Origin: Caulobacter mirabilis
GTDB lineage: Bacteria > Pseudomonadota > Alphaproteobacteria > Caulobacterales > Caulobacteraceae
Direction: 5' to 3'
Length of the DNA stretch: 64,000 nucleotides
Assembly (NCBI RefSeq): GCF_002749615.1
Contig: NZ_CP024201.1
Coordinates: forward strand, 2,480,001 to 2,544,000
A program made the translations under genes and the position numbers. Positions 19,325 through 28,077 of this stretch are shown in pieces. Each line of letters begins with the position of its first letter. Position 1 is the stretch's first letter. The notes beneath the pieces were generated by a model that was given only the letters and a program-made list of their open reading frames with translations, did no database searches and was not told the DNA's origin.

Positions 19325-20548
19325 CTAGCCCCTGGCGGCCAGGGACGGGGGAGTCCTGGCCGCTCTCGAGGCGACGAAGACGCCGATCGCCAGGCCCAAC
19401 GCGCAGCCGAGCAGGATCGAGAACGCCCCCGCCGGCCAGCTGAGATGGACAGGCCAGTCCCAGACCTGAGCCGCGACGACGGACCCCGCCAGGCCGAGCA
19501 GCAGGCCGACCGCGGAAGCGAAGACGCCAACCAGGGCATGCTCCATGGAGATCTGCCTGAGGATGTTTCCCGCATCCGCCCCCATCGCCAGCCTGAGCGC
19601 GATTTCGCGCCTGCGGGCGGCCGTCGAGGCCAGGGCGACGCCGCCGTATCCGATCAGGCTCGCCGCCAAGGCCGCGCCGGTGACCGTCCAGAGCAGGCGG
19701 GCGAGGACATCGCGCTGACGGGCCTGCTCCAGAATGTCGGCGCCGGGGTCGTCGTAGCTGAAGGGGCTCTCGCGGGACATGGGCACGCCGGCCGCGCGGC
19801 GCATCTCGCGGTCGGCCTTGTAGCGCACGTCCTGCATGTCGCTCTTCGACGTCATGAAGAAGCTCAGCCAGCTGGCTTCGCGAGGGCCGGCCGGAGGCGT
19901 CGCACCCTCCGGACGCATGTCGAAGTACCGCCGCGCGGTGAGAAATGGCGTGATCGCCGCGTCGTTGAACCGCCCGGCGGGCCGGGTCTCTGCATAGTCG
20001 AGCACGCCGACGACCCGACAGCGCGGTCCGCCGAGCGAGATTTCGGATCCCAGCAGCGATCGTTCGGCCTGGCCGAGATCGGCGGCGAGAGCGGCGCCCA
20101 GAAGGCAGACCCGGGAAAGCCCGCCCAGCTCCCGTTCGGTCAGCCAGCGCCCCTCGACGAGCTTGGCGTCGAGCTCGCGCCGATAGTCGCCCATGGCCCC
20201 GAAGACGCGCACGACCCGCGTCTCATTGGCGCCGCGCAGCGGCGCTTCCGTCGCGATCCAGGCCGCCGATCCCTCCACCCCCTCGAGCGCGTCGAGCAGC
20301 CTGGCCCGATCATCGAGAGACGGCCCCCCTCGGCGAGACGGCACAAGACCGTTGGCGCGTACGACCAGCGTCGTGGCGTAGTCGCCGAACGCCAGGCGCT
20401 CCAGACGCTTCGAAAACCCTCCGAGGACCGAGGCGGAGAAGACGACGCACGCAACCGCGGACGCCAGTGAAAGCGTCAGGGCCAGCGTCCGCAGGGGATG
20501 GGCTCGGATGGCCCAGACGGCGGATCGGAACGCCATTCCCTCGATCAT
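19325..20548 (-). CDS. ABC transporter permease, MacB/FtsX type
   Basis: A 407-residue inner-membrane protein. It has an N-terminal helix (about 18-40), a large periplasmic domain (about 45-275) and three C-terminal helices with a FtsX-like region (AARRREIALRLAMGA). ATGA overlap at 20545-20548 with the ATPase gene sets the start. Together with the ATPase and the HlyD-like adaptor it forms a split MacAB-type exporter, which typically moves peptides or lipoproteins out of the periplasm. Confidence 0.85.
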   Translation of the reverse strand: MIEGMAFRSAVWAIRAHPLRTLALTLSLASAVACVVFSASVLGGFSKRLERLAFGDYATTLVVRANGLVPSRRGGPSLDDRARLLDALEGVEGSAAWIATEAPLRGANETRVVRVFGAMGDYRRELDAKLVEGRWLTERELGGLSRVCLLGAALAADLGQAERSLLGSEISLGGPRCRVVGVLDYAETRPAGRFNDAAITPFLTARRYFDMRPEGATPPAGPREASWLSFFMTSKSDMQDVRYKADREMRRAAGVPMSRESPFSYDDPGADILEQARQRDVLARLLWTVTGAALAASLIGYGGVALASTAARRREIALRLAMGADAGNILRQISMEHALVGVFASAVGLLLGLAGSVVAAQVWDWPVHLSWPAGAFSILLGCALGLAIGVFVASRAARTPPSLAARG

Positions 20549-21231
20549 GTCGCGCCCTCGACCGCGACGAGCCGTCCGCGCTCCATGACGAGCCTCGTAT
20601 CCGCCCGTTCGATCACGATGGGATCGTGACTCGCGCAGACCACGAGCGCTCCGTCGACGGCCGCCGCGAGCAGATGGTCGACGACGAGCCCGCTGTTCGC
20701 TTCGTCCAGCGAGGCGGTCGGCTCGTCGCAGATGATCAAGCTGGGCCGCAACGCCAGGACGCGGGCCAGGCCCACGCGCTGTCGTTCGCCCCCTGACAGG
20801 GCGTCCACCCGCGCATGTGTTCGTTCGGCCAGCCCCAGCGCTTGGATCGCCGCCCGCGCGCTCTGCAGACGACGAGCGCCCGCCAGTCGCCGATAGCCCA
20901 GAGGCAGGAGAACGTTGTCCAGCACGCTCATTCTGTCGATCAGCCCGGCGTCCTGAAACAGAAAGCCGACCTTCTCGCGCCTCAAGACGGCCGCCGCGGC
21001 ATCGGCCATGGCGCCGACCTCGACGCCGTCGATCTGGAGGCGGCCGGCCGTCGGTCGATCCAGGAGGCCAAGCAGATTGAGCAAGGTGGACTTGCCGCAT
21101 CCCGACGGCCCCCGCACGGCGACCAGACGTCCGGACGACAGCTCGAGATGAACGTCAACGAGCGCGTCGACATGCCCCCGCGCCGAGGGAAACCGGCGCC
21201 CGAGGCCCTCGCAGCAGATCTGGAAGGTCAC
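20545..21231 (-). CDS. ABC transporter ATPase, MacB/LolD type
   Basis: A 228-residue cytoplasmic ATPase with Walker A GPSGCGKSTLLN, Q-loop FLFQDAGLID, signature LSGGERQRVGLAR and Walker B IICDEPTASLD. It has a GTG start overlapping the HlyD-like stop (GTGA) and an ATGA overlap with the permease, so the three are co-translated. This family powers export or extraction of lipoproteins and peptides rather than import. Confidence 0.9.
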   Translation of the reverse strand: MTFQICCEGLGRRFPSARGHVDALVDVHLELSSGRLVAVRGPSGCGKSTLLNLLGLLDRPTAGRLQIDGVEVGAMADAAAAVLRREKVGFLFQDAGLIDRMSVLDNVLLPLGYRRLAGARRLQSARAAIQALGLAERTHARVDALSGGERQRVGLARVLALRPSLIICDEPTASLDEANSGLVVDHLLAAAVDGALVVCASHDPIVIERADTRLVMERGRLVAVEGAT

Positions 21232-22448
21232 ACCGCCTTCCTGGCGTCGCGCGCGCTCTTGATGATCACGACGTCGCCCGGCCTCAGCCCCTCGGTCACC
21301 TCGATGAACTCGTCCGTCTCGGCGCCCACCCGGATCTCCCGCCTGACCGGCCGCCCCTGCTCCAGGACGAAGACAACGCGAAACCCTTCCATGAGCATTC
21401 GCCTGATCTCCAGACCGCGGGCGCCGACGCGGACCGCACGCATGTCGCCATGGCTCTCGCGCTTCAGGTCTTCCAACTTTCCGGGCGGGAGCGGAGCCAT
21501 GTAGTCGGGCGGCGCGAAGTATGTCGCCTGTATCGGTATGCGAACCGCGCTTCGCGCATCCGCGCGGACAAGCTGTACCGATGCGCTCATCCCCGGCTTG
21601 AGGACCTCGGCGTAGTTGTTCACGCGCGCCAGAGCCCGATAGGAGACGAAGCGTCCTTCCCGGATCGGCGCCGCACCGATGCTGACCAGCGTCGCCTCCT
21701 CCGATATGCCCGGATAGGCGTCGACCGTGAACAGGACGCGGCTCTTCATGCTGACGCGAGCAAGATCCGCCTCCGAGATCAGTATCTCCAGCGTCATGTC
21801 GCGGATGTCCTGCCCCGTTTGGAACAGCGCGCGTTCGTCCTCGGGCGTCACCCGCTGCCCCACCCGGGCGGCCGCGAAGGTGACGGAACCGTCCAGGGGG
21901 GCGACGACATCGGCGCCCGCGCCCTCCGCCGCGATCACCCTCGCCCTGGCGCGAACCGCGGTGCGTTCGCTGGCCAGACGGTCCACCGCCGCCTGGGCCT
22001 GCTCCACCTCCGCCCCGGCGGTGCGGACGGCCGCCGGGCTGACAAAACCCTGCGCCTGGAGCGTCCGATTGCGCTCCAGCCGATCCCGCGCGTTTCGCAG
22101 CGACACCTCGGCTTCGCGATAACTGGCCTCGGACGCCGAGGCGTTGGCCGCGGCTTCTTCGCGAGAAGGGCCCCGAGCGGGCGCCGCGAGGGTGGCCAGC
22201 ACCTGACCGGCCCGCACCTGGTCGCCTTCCTTGGCGTAGACCGCGGAAATGACCCCGGCCCGCGGCGCGCGGATTTCGGCGCCGCCCTTGGTCGTCAGGG
22301 TTCCCGTCGCCGGCACGCTGTCCCGCACGTCGCCGACTTCCGCGACGGCGGTGACGTACTCCGACTTGGGCTCCGGGCCTGAGCAGGCTGCAAGTGCGAG
22401 GCTGACGACCCCCGTCGCGAGGGCCGCCAGCGACTTTCGCCCGACCAT
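21228..22448 (-). CDS. HlyD/MacA-like periplasmic adaptor, probable lipoprotein
   Basis: A 406-residue adaptor. A lipobox LALAACSG near residues 16-23 suggests a lipid anchor. A biotinyl-lipoyl-like domain (TLTTKGGAEIRAPRAGVIS) is split by a coiled-coil hairpin (about 90-165, rich in Ala/Glu/Arg), followed by beta-barrel domains. Such proteins bridge the inner-membrane transporter to an outer-membrane channel. No TolC-like gene is in the window. It is four bases downstream of the lipoprotein-like gene. Confidence 0.85.
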   Translation of the reverse strand: MVGRKSLAALATGVVSLALAACSGPEPKSEYVTAVAEVGDVRDSVPATGTLTTKGGAEIRAPRAGVISAVYAKEGDQVRAGQVLATLAAPARGPSREEAAANASASEASYREAEVSLRNARDRLERNRTLQAQGFVSPAAVRTAGAEVEQAQAAVDRLASERTAVRARARVIAAEGAGADVVAPLDGSVTFAAARVGQRVTPEDERALFQTGQDIRDMTLEILISEADLARVSMKSRVLFTVDAYPGISEEATLVSIGAAPIREGRFVSYRALARVNNYAEVLKPGMSASVQLVRADARSAVRIPIQATYFAPPDYMAPLPPGKLEDLKRESHGDMRAVRVGARGLEIRRMLMEGFRVVFVLEQGRPVRREIRVGAETDEFIEVTEGLRPGDVVIIKSARDARKAV

Positions 22449-22451
22449 GTC

Positions 22452-23177
22452 CTACTCCGCGTTGGCGACGAGCACGAGCGTGCCGGACGGTGTCCTCTCA
22501 GCGATGGGCCAACCCCGGCTTTGCGAAACCAAGAATTCAGTATCGATCATCCTGGTGAACTCGCCAGGCTTTTCCGACGTCGAATAGGGCAGCTTGACGT
22601 GGAACACGCGGACAGGCTCGTTCGCCGCGCCGACGACGATCGGTTCGGACAGGCCGCATCCGACGAAGGTCAGGGTCGCGACCGCCGGCTTCGGCGGCGA
22701 GCCGGCGCGCGTCTCGGTGATCGGGATCTCGGCGCTCGTTCCGGGCCGCAGGCCTTCCATCGCCGCCGCGGCGCCCTCGTACCGCACCGAGCCGCCCAGA
22801 ATGGTCGTGGGCAGGATGCCCATGCGCACCTGGCGAGGCTCGGGCGGGAACGAGTCCTTGCCCACCGGGATGAGGGCCTCGGAATAGTCGACGAGGTCTC
22901 CCGAAACCGCCCTCAGGGTCTGGCGTCTCGCCATGGACCGATCGGGTTTGCCGTCCGACGCGAGCAGCAGATAGTCGAAACTCTGGCCTGCCTTCGGCGA
23001 GGCGAGCGCCGCATCGGCGCACTCCGCCTTGCGGTAGAGCGCCAAAGCAGCTTCCGGCCGGGGTTCCGCCCGGAAGTCCGGAGCTGCTTTGGCTTTGGAG
23101 GTTTCGGGTCGATCGCAGGCTGTCACCGTCAGACAAGCCAACAACAATGAAAGATTGAACGACGCAGACAGCTTCAT
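22452..23177 (-). CDS. Hypothetical lipoprotein in exporter operon
   Basis: A 241-residue exported protein with a probable lipobox (LTVTACDR, Cys about residue 21). The rest is beta-rich and contains an HlyD-tail-like region (MGILPTTILGG, GTSAEIPITETRAG). Family not recognised. It lies between the cysteine-rich peptide gene (33 bp upstream) and the adaptor gene (3 bp downstream), so it probably works in the same export or maturation process. Confidence 0.7.
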   Translation of the reverse strand: MKLSASFNLSLLLACLTVTACDRPETSKAKAAPDFRAEPRPEAALALYRKAECADAALASPKAGQSFDYLLLASDGKPDRSMARRQTLRAVSGDLVDYSEALIPVGKDSFPPEPRQVRMGILPTTILGGSVRYEGAAAAMEGLRPGTSAEIPITETRAGSPPKPAVATLTFVGCGLSEPIVVGAANEPVRVFHVKLPYSTSEKPGEFTRMIDTEFLVSQSRGWPIAERTPSGTLVLVANAE

Positions 23178-23210
23178 GATCAGGCGACCCTCATTCCCCC
23201 GATGACCGAT

Positions 23211-23393
23211 CTAGCAACCGCAGCAACGCGCGATGCAGCGGATCCGGTCGGTTGCGTCATGATACTGCTGGGCACAGGGCGAGTAGCACTCGCCGGGAGT
23301 CGGGCTTGCCTCCTCCTGCATCGTCTGAGCAAACGCCGTCCCCGCGACGGCGACAACGGACATCAACGCCAAACCGGTAAGCAGCTTACGCAT
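23211..23393 (-). CDS. Small secreted six-cysteine peptide
   Basis: A 60-residue precursor (61 if the first of two tandem ATGs is used). GGAGGG lies five bases before the second ATG, which I chose. Residues about 1-22 are a Sec signal peptide ending AFA-Q. The mature part is about 38 residues with six cysteines, ending RCIARCCGC. That pattern suggests a disulfide-rich extracellular peptide such as a bacteriocin, metal-binding peptide or signal. It heads the operon of the MacAB-like exporter. No processing enzyme is nearby. Function unknown. Confidence 0.65.
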   Translation of the reverse strand: MRKLLTGLALMSVVAVAGTAFAQTMQEEASPTPGECYSPCAQQYHDATDRIRCIARCCGC

Positions 23394-23396
23394 CAT

Positions 23397-23705
23397 TACC
23401 CTCCAGCCGTTTGCGAACCATATCGCAACCCCAACGTGTACAGACCCGATCGGAGAGTCAATCGCATCAACTACCTTTCCGAGAAGTCGTGACCGCCTCC
23501 TAGGAACGCCGCGCCGCGGGGCCGGAACCGACGCCGGCCGACCTCGCCGAGGCCGGCCTGGACTGGGGATCGCGCAGGAGGCTCGCTTGTCTATCGGGCG
23601 GGGAAGCCGCGATGGCCCCCCCCCTCAGGTCTCGGCCCTCGCGCATGAAAAGGGGCGCGGCCTTGGCGACCGCGCCCCTTCACATAGCTCTATGCGGCAA
23701 GCGCG
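23397..23705. other. Intergenic region between peptide gene and clpX
   Basis: 309 bp without a credible gene on either strand. It contains the promoter side of the peptide operon near 23400-23470 and the clpX terminator at 23650-23680. Nothing else was seen. Confidence 0.5.
23650..23680 (-). terminator. Intrinsic terminator of clpX
   Basis: A perfect 11-bp stem, AAGGGGCGCGG (23650-23660) with CCGCGCCCCTT (23670-23680), and a nine-base loop. On the minus strand it is followed by a T-run (CCCCTTTTC). It lies 25 bases past the clpX stop. Confidence 0.85.
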
Positions 23706-24968
23706 TCAGGCGCTGGCGCCGCCCGCCTTCTTCTCGGCGTAGATGACCAGCGGCTGGGCGCGACCTTCCACCACCTCGGCGTTGACCACGACCTCTTCGA
23801 CGCCCTCGTAGGACGGCAGTTCGAACATGGTCTCCAGCAGAATGCCCTCGAGGATCGACCGCAGGCCGCGGGCGCCCGTCTTGCGCAGGATGGCCTTGCG
23901 GGCCACCGCGTTCAGGGCGTCGTCGGTGAACTTCAGGCCGACGTTCTCCATCTCGAACAGACGGGCGTACTGCTTGATCAGGGCGTTCTTCGGCTCGGTG
24001 AGGATCTTCACCAGCGCCGTCTCGTCCAGATCTTCCAGGGTCGCGATGACCGGCAGACGGCCGATGAACTCGGGAATCAGGCCGAAGCGCTGAAGGTCAT
24101 CCGGCTCGACGCCACGCAGGATCTCGCCCGTGCGGCGCTCCTCCGGATCGGCGACCTTGGCGCCGAAGCCGATCGAGGTGCCCTGGCCGCGGCCGGAGAT
24201 GATCTTCTCCAGGCCGGCGAAGGCGCCGCCGACGATGAACAGGATGTTGGTCGTGTCGACCTGCAGGAACTCCTGCTGCGGATGCTTGCGCCCGCCCTGC
24301 GGCGGCACGGAGGCGACGGTGCCCTCCATGATCTTCAGCAGCGCCTGCTGGACGCCCTCGCCCGACACGTCGCGGGTGATCGAGGGATTGTCCGACTTGC
24401 GGCTGATCTTGTCGATTTCGTCGATGTAGACGATGCCGCGCTGGGCCCGCTCGACATTGTAGTCGGCGGCCTGGAGCAGCTTCAGGACGATGTTCTCGAC
24501 GTCTTCGCCGACATAGCCGGCTTCGGTCAGCGTCGTGGCGTCGGCCATCGTGAACGGCACGTCGATGATTCGGGCCAGCGTCTGAGCCAGCAGCGTCTTG
24601 CCCGAGCCCGTGGGGCCCACGAGCATGATGTTCGACTTGGCCAGTTCGACGTCGTTGTTCTTCGTCGCATGGTTCAGCCGCTTGTAGTGGTTGTGCACCG
24701 CGACCGAGAGCACTTTCTTGGCGTGATCCTGACCGATGACGTAATCGTCGAGGACTTCGCGGATCTCCTTCGGAGTCGGGACGCCGTCCTTGGACTTCAC
24801 AAAGGCGATCTTGTGCTCTTCACGGATGATATCCATGCAGAGCTCTACGCATTCATCGCAGATGAACACGGTCGGTCCGGCGATGAGCTTGCGCACCTCG
24901 TGCTGGCTCTTTCCGCAGAAGGAGCAGTACAGGGTGCTCTTCGAGTCGCCGCTGGCGGCCTTGGTCAT
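23706..24968 (-). CDS. clpX: ClpX ATPase subunit of ClpXP protease
   Basis: A 420-residue AAA+ unfoldase that selects substrates and feeds them to ClpP; in Caulobacter ClpXP degrades CtrA and is essential. The N-terminal zinc domain has C15, C18, C37 and C40 ([17 protein letters not shown]). The AAA+ module has Walker A GPTGSGKT near 120-127, Walker [10 protein letters not shown] and the pore and IGF-type loops. The start [11 protein letters not shown] matches the family; longer upstream extension is rejected. clpP and the cicA-like gene are the neighbours. Confidence 0.98.
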   Translation of the reverse strand: MTKAASGDSKSTLYCSFCGKSQHEVRKLIAGPTVFICDECVELCMDIIREEHKIAFVKSKDGVPTPKEIREVLDDYVIGQDHAKKVLSVAVHNHYKRLNHATKNNDVELAKSNIMLVGPTGSGKTLLAQTLARIIDVPFTMADATTLTEAGYVGEDVENIVLKLLQAADYNVERAQRGIVYIDEIDKISRKSDNPSITRDVSGEGVQQALLKIMEGTVASVPPQGGRKHPQQEFLQVDTTNILFIVGGAFAGLEKIISGRGQGTSIGFGAKVADPEERRTGEILRGVEPDDLQRFGLIPEFIGRLPVIATLEDLDETALVKILTEPKNALIKQYARLFEMENVGLKFTDDALNAVARKAILRKTGARGLRSILEGILLETMFELPSYEGVEEVVVNAEVVEGRAQPLVIYAEKKAGGASA

Positions 24969-25323
24969 GTGTTCTCTCACGCTCTGGCGACGTGTCCGAA
25001 GACGTAACGCCACCCACCCGTTCGGCGTTTCCTGCCAAGCGAACATGCAGGATAGGCGCCGGGGGTTTTCTAAACCTTGACAATCCCCGATCGGACGCGC
25101 CGGGACAAGGGGCCTGGACGTCACAGGGGAACCGAAACCGTGGACGCCTTGCTCGCGCCCCCGTCCCGGCCTTCCCATCTGACATGGTGACTGCGCCGTT
25201 TCGACACAAGCGAATAGCGTTCGCCGGGACGGCGAAGCCCATTTGGTGACGCCGTGTCATGTATATCGTGTATCGGAATCGTGATCGAACGGCCGCGAGC
25301 CGAAGAAAGGACCCACCGAGGAC
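24969..25323. promoter_or_regulatory. Divergent clpX / cicA-like promoter region
   Basis: 355 bp between divergently transcribed clpX and the HAD gene, with no credible coding sequence. Caulobacter clpX and clpP are known to be growth-regulated and partly heat-inducible, but I could not identify a convincing promoter hexamer pair here by eye. Confidence 0.45.
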
Positions 25324-25995
25324 ATGGCGCGACGAACGTCTCTGCTGGCGCGAGGCCTGACGATGGCGCGCCCCGTCATGGCTGATCCGTTGGCGCCGCG
25401 CCCGATCGTCGCCTTCGACTTCGACGGCACGCTGACGGTCCGCGACAGCTTCACCGCCTTCCTGAAGTGGCGCGCCGGCCCCTCGCGCTGGACCGCGGGC
25501 TGCCTGCGCATGGCCCCGGACGCCGCCAGCTACCTGTTCCATCGCAACCGCGGCCGCATCAAGGCCGCCGCCGTGCGCGAGTTCCTGGCCGGCGTGCCTC
25601 GCGAACAGCTCGAGGCCGACGCCAAGAGCTTCGCCAACTACGCCTCGGCTACGCTGTTCCGCCCGGACGCCCTGGCGACCTGGCGTCGCTGGCAACAGCG
25701 CGGCGCGCAGATGGTCATCGTCACCGCCTCGCCCGAGGTGATCGTCGCCCCGTTCGCCCGCGGTCTGGGCGCCGACATGCTGATCGGCAGCGGCATCGCC
25801 TACGATCACGACGACCGGGTCATCGGCGCCCTGGCCGGGCCCAACTGCCGGGGCCCCGAGAAGGTCCGGCGCCTGCAGGCCATGTTCGGCGAGGATGTCC
25901 GCCTGACCGCCGCCTATGGCGACACTTCCGGCGACACGGAGATGCTCGCCATCGCCGACGAGCAGGGCTACCGGGTGTTCAAGGGCAAGCCCTGA
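25324..25995 (+). CDS. cicA: HAD-IB family phosphatase, CicA-like
   Basis: A 223-residue HAD hydrolase. The catalytic loop is AFDFDGTLT with nucleophile D32 and general acid D34, and motif III/IV is YGDTSGDTEMLAIAD. In Caulobacter the gene between clpP and clpX is cicA, a HAD protein whose overproduction disturbs cell growth; position and family match, so I use that name tentatively. Two internal Met codons (25366, 25381) are alternative starts. Substrate unknown. Confidence 0.8.
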   Translation: MARRTSLLARGLTMARPVMADPLAPRPIVAFDFDGTLTVRDSFTAFLKWRAGPSRWTAGCLRMAPDAASYLFHRNRGRIKAAAVREFLAGVPREQLEADAKSFANYASATLFRPDALATWRRWQQRGAQMVIVTASPEVIVAPFARGLGADMLIGSGIAYDHDDRVIGALAGPNCRGPEKVRRLQAMFGEDVRLTAAYGDTSGDTEMLAIADEQGYRVFKGKP

Positions 25996-25996
25996 G

Positions 25997-26251
25997 ATGA
26001 AGCACGCCGGTTCCCGAGCGCTGGATCGCCTGGAACCGCTGCTGGAGCGCCTACGCGCCCTGCCCGGCCTGAAGGAGAAGAGCCGGGGGACGTTCTTCTA
26101 CCGCCGCGGCAAGGCCTTCCTGCACTTCCACGAAGACCCGACCGGTCTGCACGCCGACTTGCGCGCGGGCGACGACTTCGATCGCTTCCGGGTGGAGACG
26201 GAGGCGGAGCGCGAGAGGTTCCAGAAGGCGGTGGAGGCCGCGCTGCGGTAA
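25997..26251 (+). CDS. Conserved small hypothetical protein
   Basis: An 84-residue soluble protein beginning one base after the stop of the HAD gene (TGAGATG). It contains GTFFYRRGKAFLHFHEDPTGLHADLR and a charged C-terminal helix, a pattern of small proteobacterial proteins of unknown function. Likely co-transcribed with the cicA-like gene. Confidence 0.75.
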   Translation: MKHAGSRALDRLEPLLERLRALPGLKEKSRGTFFYRRGKAFLHFHEDPTGLHADLRAGDDFDRFRVETEAERERFQKAVEAALR

Positions 26252-26258
26252 AGAAAAA

Positions 26259-26280
26259 GGCCCGGCGTTTCCACCGGACC
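26259..26280 (-). terminator. Probable clpP terminator
   Basis: On the minus strand GGTCCGG (26280-26274) pairs with CCGGGCC (26265-26259), with one U-G wobble and an eight-base loop, followed by five Ts (26258-26254). It lies 30 bases past the clpP stop. Confidence 0.65.
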
Positions 26281-26309
26281 CCTTCCCTGTTCAGCGATGA
26301 CGCCACGCC

Positions 26310-26942
26310 CTACGACGCCGCGTCGGCTTCGGCCTTCTCGCGGCTTTCGTAGACGTGGTCGACGATGCCCCAGGCCTTGGCCTCGTCGGCGCTCATGAAG
26401 TGGTCGCGGTCGAGGGTCTGTTCGACCTCCTCGAGCGTGCGGCCGCAGTGCTTCACATAGATCTCGTTCAGGCGCTGCTTGGTCTTCAGGATGTCCTCGG
26501 CGTGACGCATGATGTCGCTGGCCTGGCCGCGGAAACCGCCCGAGGGCTGGTGCACCATGATGCGGGCGTTCGGCAGGGCGATGCGCTGGCCGGCGGCGCC
26601 GGCGGCGAGCAGCAGCGAGCCCATCGAGGCCGCCATGCCCATGCAGACGGTGGTCACAGGGCTCTTGATGTACTGCATGGTGTCGTAGATCGCGAGACCG
26701 CTGGTCACCACCCCGCCCGGCGAGTTGATGTACATGCTGATCTCCTTCTTGGGGTTCTCGGACTCCAGGAAGAGCAGCTGGCTGCAGATCAGGGCGCTCA
26801 TGCCATCCTCGACCGGACCGGTCAGGAAGATGATCCGCTCCTTCAACAGGCGCGAGAAGATATCGAAGGCCCGTTCGCCGCGGCTGGTCTGCTCGACCAC
26901 CATGGGGACCAGGTTCATCGCGGTGTGGATGTAGTCGGTCAT
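26310..26942 (-). CDS. clpP: ClpP peptidase subunit of ClpXP/ClpAP
   Basis: A 210-residue serine peptidase forming the tetradecameric chamber. The catalytic triad is S106 (GMAASMGS), H131 (IMVHQPSGG) and D180 (DRDHFMS). The N-terminus [22 protein letters not shown] fits the family; upstream in-frame sequence is not coding. It lies between the cicA-like gene and tig as in Caulobacter. Confidence 0.98.
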   Translation of the reverse strand: MTDYIHTAMNLVPMVVEQTSRGERAFDIFSRLLKERIIFLTGPVEDGMSALICSQLLFLESENPKKEISMYINSPGGVVTSGLAIYDTMQYIKSPVTTVCMGMAASMGSLLLAAGAAGQRIALPNARIMVHQPSGGFRGQASDIMRHAEDILKTKQRLNEIYVKHCGRTLEEVEQTLDRDHFMSADEAKAWGIVDHVYESREKAEADAAS

Positions 26943-27058
26943 AAGAACCCTTTTTCGATGCAACAGCCTGTCGCGAATCATGCCGCGCCATGGCTCTGAA
27001 CCCGATATCGGGCTCAGGTTAAGAGGATGCAAGGAGGGAGCGACGCTCGTCGAGTCCC

Positions 27059-27946
27059 CTACTTCGCCTTCGGCTCCGAGGCCAGGGTCCCCGCCATCGA
27101 ACGGACGATGTCCTGCTTCTGGCGTTCGTCGCGCCGGACATCGCGCCGCGCGGCGTAGAGGCCGGACAAGTAGGCCTTGTCCCAGGCGGTCAGTCCCTCG
27201 GCGGGCGTCCGTCCGGCCTCTCGATCCTTGAACAGGTTCAGGACGGTGTCGCCGGTCTCGATCTCGGCCTTCGGGTCGATCTGGGCCAGGCCGACCATCG
27301 CGACATAGTCGGCCAGGGCGGCGAACCGCACCTTGCCGATCCGCTTCACATCCATGACGACGACCGCTCGATCGAAGTCCATTCGGGTGGTGCTCTTCAG
27401 CCGGCCGACATCCCGCACCCGAACGCTCCCGCCCACGTCGTAGCGCTGGCCGTCGGCGGTCACCCGCGCGCTGACATGCCACCACCGGACCGGCTCCGGA
27501 GAGGTCAGGAAGGCGTCGAACGCCTTGCGGCCGGCGGTCATCTCGGTGTCGTACTTGGAGAAGCCGTCCGGGTTCGCCGCAACGGTCATCTTCACCAGGG
27601 CGTCGGAATCGTCGGTCGCCACGATGATCATGTTCGGCTGGCAGCCCTTCTGGCCAACGTCCAGCCCGGCCTCGATCGCCGCCGCAGCGATCTGGTCGAT
27701 CAGAAGCTGGGCGTAGGCCTCCTTGAGCCCGACAACGCTGGTGCAGATGCTGCGGTCCCACCGGGCCAGCCGTCCGTTGGTGGAGCTGGCGACGCTCGCC
27801 ACGAAGTCGGTCAGGGCCTGCTGATCAGGCGCCTTCTTGGCGGTGACGACCAGACCCTCGACGGTGGTCTCGTCCTGAGGCTCGGCCGCAAACGCGCTCT
27901 GCGCCAGGAGCGCCGCGCCGATGATGGCGGTGAGCTTGCCCCACAT
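27059..27946 (-). CDS. Exported protein of unknown function
   Basis: A 295-residue periplasmic or outer-envelope protein with a signal peptide (about 1-21, SAFAAEP) followed by [10 protein letters not shown], which looks like a TonB-box-like stretch. A two-cysteine core (C48, C82 region) and no recognised catalytic motif. It sits between clpP and tig. Similar short secreted proteins are, as far as I recall, common in Caulobacteraceae. Function unknown. Confidence 0.75.
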   Translation of the reverse strand: MWGKLTAIIGAALLAQSAFAAEPQDETTVEGLVVTAKKAPDQQALTDFVASVASSTNGRLARWDRSICTSVVGLKEAYAQLLIDQIAAAAIEAGLDVGQKGCQPNMIIVATDDSDALVKMTVAANPDGFSKYDTEMTAGRKAFDAFLTSPEPVRWWHVSARVTADGQRYDVGGSVRVRDVGRLKSTTRMDFDRAVVVMDVKRIGKVRFAALADYVAMVGLAQIDPKAEIETGDTVLNLFKDREAGRTPAEGLTAWDKAYLSGLYAARRDVRRDERQKQDIVRSMAGTLASEPKAK

Positions 27947-28024
27947 GTGCGATACCTCCGTTCCCTCAGTCTAACGCGGATAGTCCCGCGCCGGCGTGAC
28001 CACAAGTTAAGTCGCGGCAATGAA

Positions 28025-28051
28025 AAAGGGCCGGCGCTGGGCCGGCCCTTT
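28025..28051 (-). terminator. Intrinsic terminator of tig
   Basis: A perfect 11-bp stem, AAAGGGCCGGC with GCCGGCCCTTT, and a five-base loop, followed on the minus strand by a T-run (CCCTTTTTC). It is 27 bases past the tig stop codon. Confidence 0.9.
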
Positions 28052-28077
28052 CCGAAAGTCCGTGTGGCGAGACGGGA

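Noticed and set aside
24969-25323. Heat-shock promoter for clpX
   Set aside because: A partial CCTAT-type -10 is present but no matching CTTG at the right spacing.
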